Below, one piece after another: positions 61,376 through 64,000 of a stretch of DNA of 64,000 nt. Source of the DNA: Phycisphaerales bacterium (GTDB lineage: Bacteria > Planctomycetota > Phycisphaerae > UBA1845 > Fen-1342); the NCBI GenBank assembly GCA_016716475.1, contig JADJWG010000002.1:434001-498000 (forward strand), given 5' to 3'. The translations under genes and the position numbers were made by a program. The notes under the pieces were generated by a model. It did no database searches. It was not told the origin of the DNA and saw only the letters and a program-made list of their open reading frames with translations. How positions within the stretch are numbered: position 1 is the stretch's first letter; the number at the start of each line of letters is the position of its first letter.

Positions 61376-62440
61376 GTGCGCAGCGCTGGTCCGCTACGGA
61401 TTCTGGTCCTGGCCGAAACGTCCCTTTTTGCCCGGGGACTGGCGGCCGCCCTGGAGCGCGCTTGTGGTTTGAACGCGCTCAGCGGGCGTGGTTTGCTCTC
61501 CGAGCTGCGTGGCCAGCTCACACGCTTCCATCCCGATGCGATTGTGCTCGATCTGGATCTGCGCGCCAGCGACGCGCTCGACCTGCTGGAAAACCTTCAG
61601 ACCCATTACCCGGTACCCGTGCTGGTCACCGCCGCGGGGGATGGTGCGAGTATCCGGCGGGCGCTCGTTGCGGGCAACCTGGGAGCGGTGGACCTGCTGC
61701 GCCGTCCGCCGCGCCTTGACGCTGCCGCGCTCGATGTTTTCGCCGCCGAAGTCGCTGGCCGGCTCCTCGGGGCAGCACGTCACTGGCGACCAGTGCTTCC
61801 GACTGCCGGTGGGCGTCCGACCCGGTCGTCGGCACTCGATCCCGCCCGGTACGTAGTGGGCATCGGGGCCTCGACGGGTGGCACCCGCGCCCTGGAAGTC
61901 CTGCTTGAAGCGGTCCCTTCGGATTTCCCACCGATTGTCATCGTTCAACATCTACCGGCCAGTTTTACGCGCTCCTTCGCCGAGCGGCTCAGTGCGAACA
62001 GTGCCGTCGCCGTCGCCGAGGCCGCCGGTGGCGAATGGCTCGAACCGGGGCGCGCCTTCGTCGCTCGTGGCGATACGCACCTCGTCGTGACGGGTTCCCG
62101 CGGCCGTTTTCAGACTGCCGCGGCCGGTCAGAATAAGCACCAGGGTCACTGTCCGAGCGTGGATGTACTGTTCGATTCGCTTGCCAAACAAGTCGGACGG
62201 CAAGGGGTAGGTGTGCTGCTGACCGGCATGGGGGCTGACGGAGCCGCCGGGCTCCTGCGCATGCGACAGGCCGGCGCTGTGACGATCGCACAGGACGAGC
62301 GGTCCTGCGTGGTCTACGGCATGCCCAAGGCCGCCATGCAGAACGGAGCGGCCCAGTGGGTTGCAACCCCAGCCGACATCCCGGCACTGATCGAGCGGGT
62401 GCTCGTGGGGGGGGCCGCACCGATCCCAGCCGGACCGTGA
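61376..62440 (+). CDS. cheB: CheB-type protein-glutamate methylesterase with degenerate receiver
   Basis: A 354-residue protein. The C-terminal methylesterase has the full triad S166 (GIGASTGGTRALE), H192 (VQHLPASFTRSFAERL) and D288 (GMGADGAAGL). The N-terminal receiver has lost key residues: the acidic pair is A13/E14 (ILVLAETSLFARG), D59 remains (IVLDLDLRASD), and the conserved Lys is replaced by Arg (DLLRRP). CheA-dependent activation may therefore be weakened or absent. The start is GTG 61376 with AGGAG upstream. It closes the fapA-cheX-cheR-cheB cluster; cheA, cheW and cheY are not in the window. Confidence 0.92.
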   Translation: MRSAGPLRILVLAETSLFARGLAAALERACGLNALSGRGLLSELRGQLTRFHPDAIVLDLDLRASDALDLLENLQTHYPVPVLVTAAGDGASIRRALVAGNLGAVDLLRRPPRLDAAALDVFAAEVAGRLLGAARHWRPVLPTAGGRPTRSSALDPARYVVGIGASTGGTRALEVLLEAVPSDFPPIVIVQHLPASFTRSFAERLSANSAVAVAEAAGGEWLEPGRAFVARGDTHLVVTGSRGRFQTAAAGQNKHQGHCPSVDVLFDSLAKQVGRQGVGVLLTGMGADGAAGLLRMRQAGAVTIAQDERSCVVYGMPKAAMQNGAAQWVATPADIPALIERVLVGGAAPIPAGP

Positions 62441-62517
62441 CTTGTTCTTTGGGCGCGGGTACTTTCGCACACTGCGTGAGTGGCGGCGCGACCGGCCGCG
62501 CTCTATGAATACGGGGC

Positions 62518-63297
62518 ATGGACCCGCAATTACCCCAACCGGAGCCGGTTCAGACCGACGCACCCGCCGTATGGGATCGGGCGGCTCTGCGCGACCCGCA
62601 CCGCCAGGCCGACAAGCCCGCCCGCGTGGAGGCCATGTTTGATGCGATTGCGCCCACCTACGAACGTGTGAATCGCGTCGCAACGTTCGGGCGGGATGCG
62701 GCGTGGCGCCGGCGGGCGGTCGCGGCCGCGCGGGTTCAGCCGGGGGATGTTGTGCTGGACCTCTGCTGTGGGACGGGGGACATGATCCGGGCGTTCGCGG
62801 CGGGGGCGATCCGTCCGGCGCGCATCATGGGTGTGGACTTCTCAGCGGGCATGCTGTCTCAGGCGAAGGTGGGCCAACTGGGCCTGCCGGTGGAGTTGAT
62901 TCGGGCAGATGCGTTGCAGTTGCCGTTGGATTCCGCGTCGGTCGATGTGATCAGTTGTGCATTCGGAGTGCGTAACTTCGGTCACCTGGGGGCGGGTTTG
63001 CTGGAAATGTACCGTGTCTCTCGACCTGGCGCGCGGATTGTGATCCTCGAATTCACGACGCCCGCGAATGCCGTCCTGCGCTGGTTTGTGAACACCTACT
63101 GTACCCTGGTGTTGCCGCGGATCGGCACGTGGCTGAGCGGAGATCGGACTGGGGCCTATCGTTACCTCCCCCGGTCGATCGAGACGTTCGAGACCACGCG
63201 TAGCATGTGCCGCCGGATGGACGATGCCGGCTTCAAGCAAGTCGCCGTCGAGACCCTGAACTTCGGCGGGGTTGCACTCTATCGTGCAGAGCGCTGA
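62518..63297 (+). CDS. ubiE: UbiE/MenG-type quinone methyltransferase
   Basis: A 259-residue SAM-dependent C-methyltransferase. KPARVEAMFDAIAPTYERVNRVATFGRDAAWRRRAV is the family start, DVVLDLCCGTGDMIRAFA is the SAM-binding motif I, and ADALQLPLDSASVDVISCAFGVRNFG and RVSRPGARIVILEFTTP are the later family motifs. GDRTGAYRYLPRSIETF completes the signature. It methylates demethylmenaquinone (and ubiquinone precursors where present). With no other quinone gene here, menaquinone is more likely given the suggested phylum. It is 77 bp after cheB. Confidence 0.93.
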   Translation: MDPQLPQPEPVQTDAPAVWDRAALRDPHRQADKPARVEAMFDAIAPTYERVNRVATFGRDAAWRRRAVAAARVQPGDVVLDLCCGTGDMIRAFAAGAIRPARIMGVDFSAGMLSQAKVGQLGLPVELIRADALQLPLDSASVDVISCAFGVRNFGHLGAGLLEMYRVSRPGARIVILEFTTPANAVLRWFVNTYCTLVLPRIGTWLSGDRTGAYRYLPRSIETFETTRSMCRRMDDAGFKQVAVETLNFGGVALYRAER

Positions 63298-63609
63298 ACC
63301 CGCAGGCAGCCGATAATACAGCCCAATTAGGCCCGAAAAACAAATGTCGTCATCTGGCTGGGACGGGGTGATCTGAAGCAGGGAACAGGGCCGGAGGTGA
63401 GTGGCAACGCTGGGGCAAATAGACAGTATCGGGTGGTGAGTTGCCACTTGTTTTCGATGTCTTGGTTCCGCTACGATGTGGAATGGTGTGAAGGCGAACG
63501 CCCACTGCTACTGCGTGGTGGCAGATGCGCGGTATATCGTCCCGTACAAGGTCGGTTCCTCGAACTCAATTCGCCGAGGATCCGCGTGGTAACCAGAGGA
63601 GAAGGACGC
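63298..63609. other. 312-bp intergenic region
   Basis: This lies between ubiE and the secreted protein at 63610. It holds a spaced inverted repeat, AGTGGCAAC (63400-63408) and GTTGCCACT (63440-63448), 31 bp apart, which could be an operator or long hairpin. No RNA gene or clear promoter is seen. Confidence 0.45.
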
Positions 63610-64000
63610 ATGAAAAAATTCGAAATCAGTGTGGTGTTGTGCGCGCTGCTTGCTACCCCCGTGGTCGCCTGGGCGCAGGGCATCGTCTATGCCCACGACC
63701 TGCGTTTCGCGGCGCAGGCCAACCTGTTCTCGTTTCCGGCAAATGACCCGCTTACACAGACGCAGATCGGACCGGTCGGCGGCTTGAACTACACGACCTT
63801 CGCGATGGACTTCAACACGGCCGGTACAGCCCTGTACGCCCTCAATCATTTGCCCGGAGCGAATGCGACACAACTCGGCGTCATCGATATCACCACGGGC
63901 GTTTTCGCGGCCGGCCCCAGCATTACGGGCGCTGGTTGGGATACGGCCGGCACGACTCCGACCGGGCTCTCGGTTGACCCCACGAACGAGACCTTCTACG
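63610..64000 (+). CDS. secreted protein, 5' part only
   Basis: About 130 residues are visible before the window ends. GGAGAAGGA lies just before ATG 63610. A clear Sec signal peptide (KFEISVVLCALLATPVVAWA, cleavage likely before QGIVYAHD) leads into a repeat-like beta structure: NYTTFAMDFNTAGTALYALNH, QLGVIDITTGVFAAG and TPTGLSVDPTNETFY. This alternation resembles secreted beta-propeller proteins that list time or object properties (DUF4394-like), often with C-terminal sorting signals. The C-terminus is outside the window, so anchoring cannot be judged. Confidence 0.8.
   Translation, partial: MKKFEISVVLCALLATPVVAWAQGIVYAHDLRFAAQANLFSFPANDPLTQTQIGPVGGLNYTTFAMDFNTAGTALYALNHLPGANATQLGVIDITTGVFAAGPSITGAGWDTAGTTPTGLSVDPTNETFY

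Noticed and set aside
1..64000. tRNA, rRNA or CRISPR array
   Set aside because: I found no cloverleaf-compatible T-arm in gaps, no conserved rRNA blocks and no regularly spaced direct repeats.

Overview
The window is GC-rich and almost fully coding, with little foreign DNA apart from one insertion sequence. The gene set points to a Gram-negative-type bacterium with an outer membrane, chemotaxis genes and many lipoproteins. Relevant genes are yidC with a large periplasmic domain, a Kdo-pathway kpsF, a glycan operon, two clpP genes next to tig, a multi-Cys family-9 glycosyltransferase and a GlmL/MutL-type protein. My best guess is Planctomycetota, perhaps a Phycisphaerae-like lineage. That is inference from gene style, not from a marker gene. 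I see no rRNA, tRNA or CRISPR array.

Layout. 1-2240: the 3' end of a GlmL/MutL-type gene and a 1334-bp ISL3-family element with intact ends, an 8-bp target duplication and a decayed transposase; it sits in the last codons of a convergent membrane glycosyltransferase gene (2193-3864). 3975-7233: a FixJ-like response regulator and a four-PAS histidine kinase, divergent from 7378-10386, an ArsR repressor and a four-domain sulfur-transfer fusion (CoA-disulfide reductase, rhodanese, TusA, DsrE). 10379-19360: a six-gene, translationally coupled polysaccharide operon on the minus strand. 19548-23638: inositol-phosphatase family, yidC and a Gfo/Idh/MocA dehydrogenase. 23862-26911: proS and a serine-hydrolase lipoprotein.

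27166-38065 is accessory-looking: a tiny hydrophobic protein, an M16 peptidase, a PilZ protein, two tandem metzincin-like lipoproteins, a PilZ-REC-HPt hybrid, a DUF1579 protein, comF, xseB, a membrane coiled-coil BRCT protein and a lipoprotein. 38085-40897 holds tig-clpP-clpP, followed by a second tiny hydrophobic protein, a conserved unknown protein, aspS, a MoxR ATPase and a GH57/glycogen-synthase-like pair (to 48197). 48724-53510 is infB-ylxP-rbfA plus an HhH-like protein with a histone-H1-like tail. 53590-58229 is a large TPR protein coupled to kpsF. 58427-62440 is a fapA-cheX-cheR-cheB cluster, followed by ubiE and the start of a secreted protein cut by the window edge.

Points most worth a second look: the persulfide-sensor-like ArsR on an apparently leaderless promoter in front of the sulfur-transfer fusion; the IS insertion that replaced only the last two residues of its target; a ClpP with a Ser-His-Asn triad; an HPt domain with Arg in place of the phospho-His; a CheB with a degenerate receiver; the membrane BRCT protein with a calcium-loop-like insert; the tandem metzincin lipoproteins; and the HhH protein with a basic tail.
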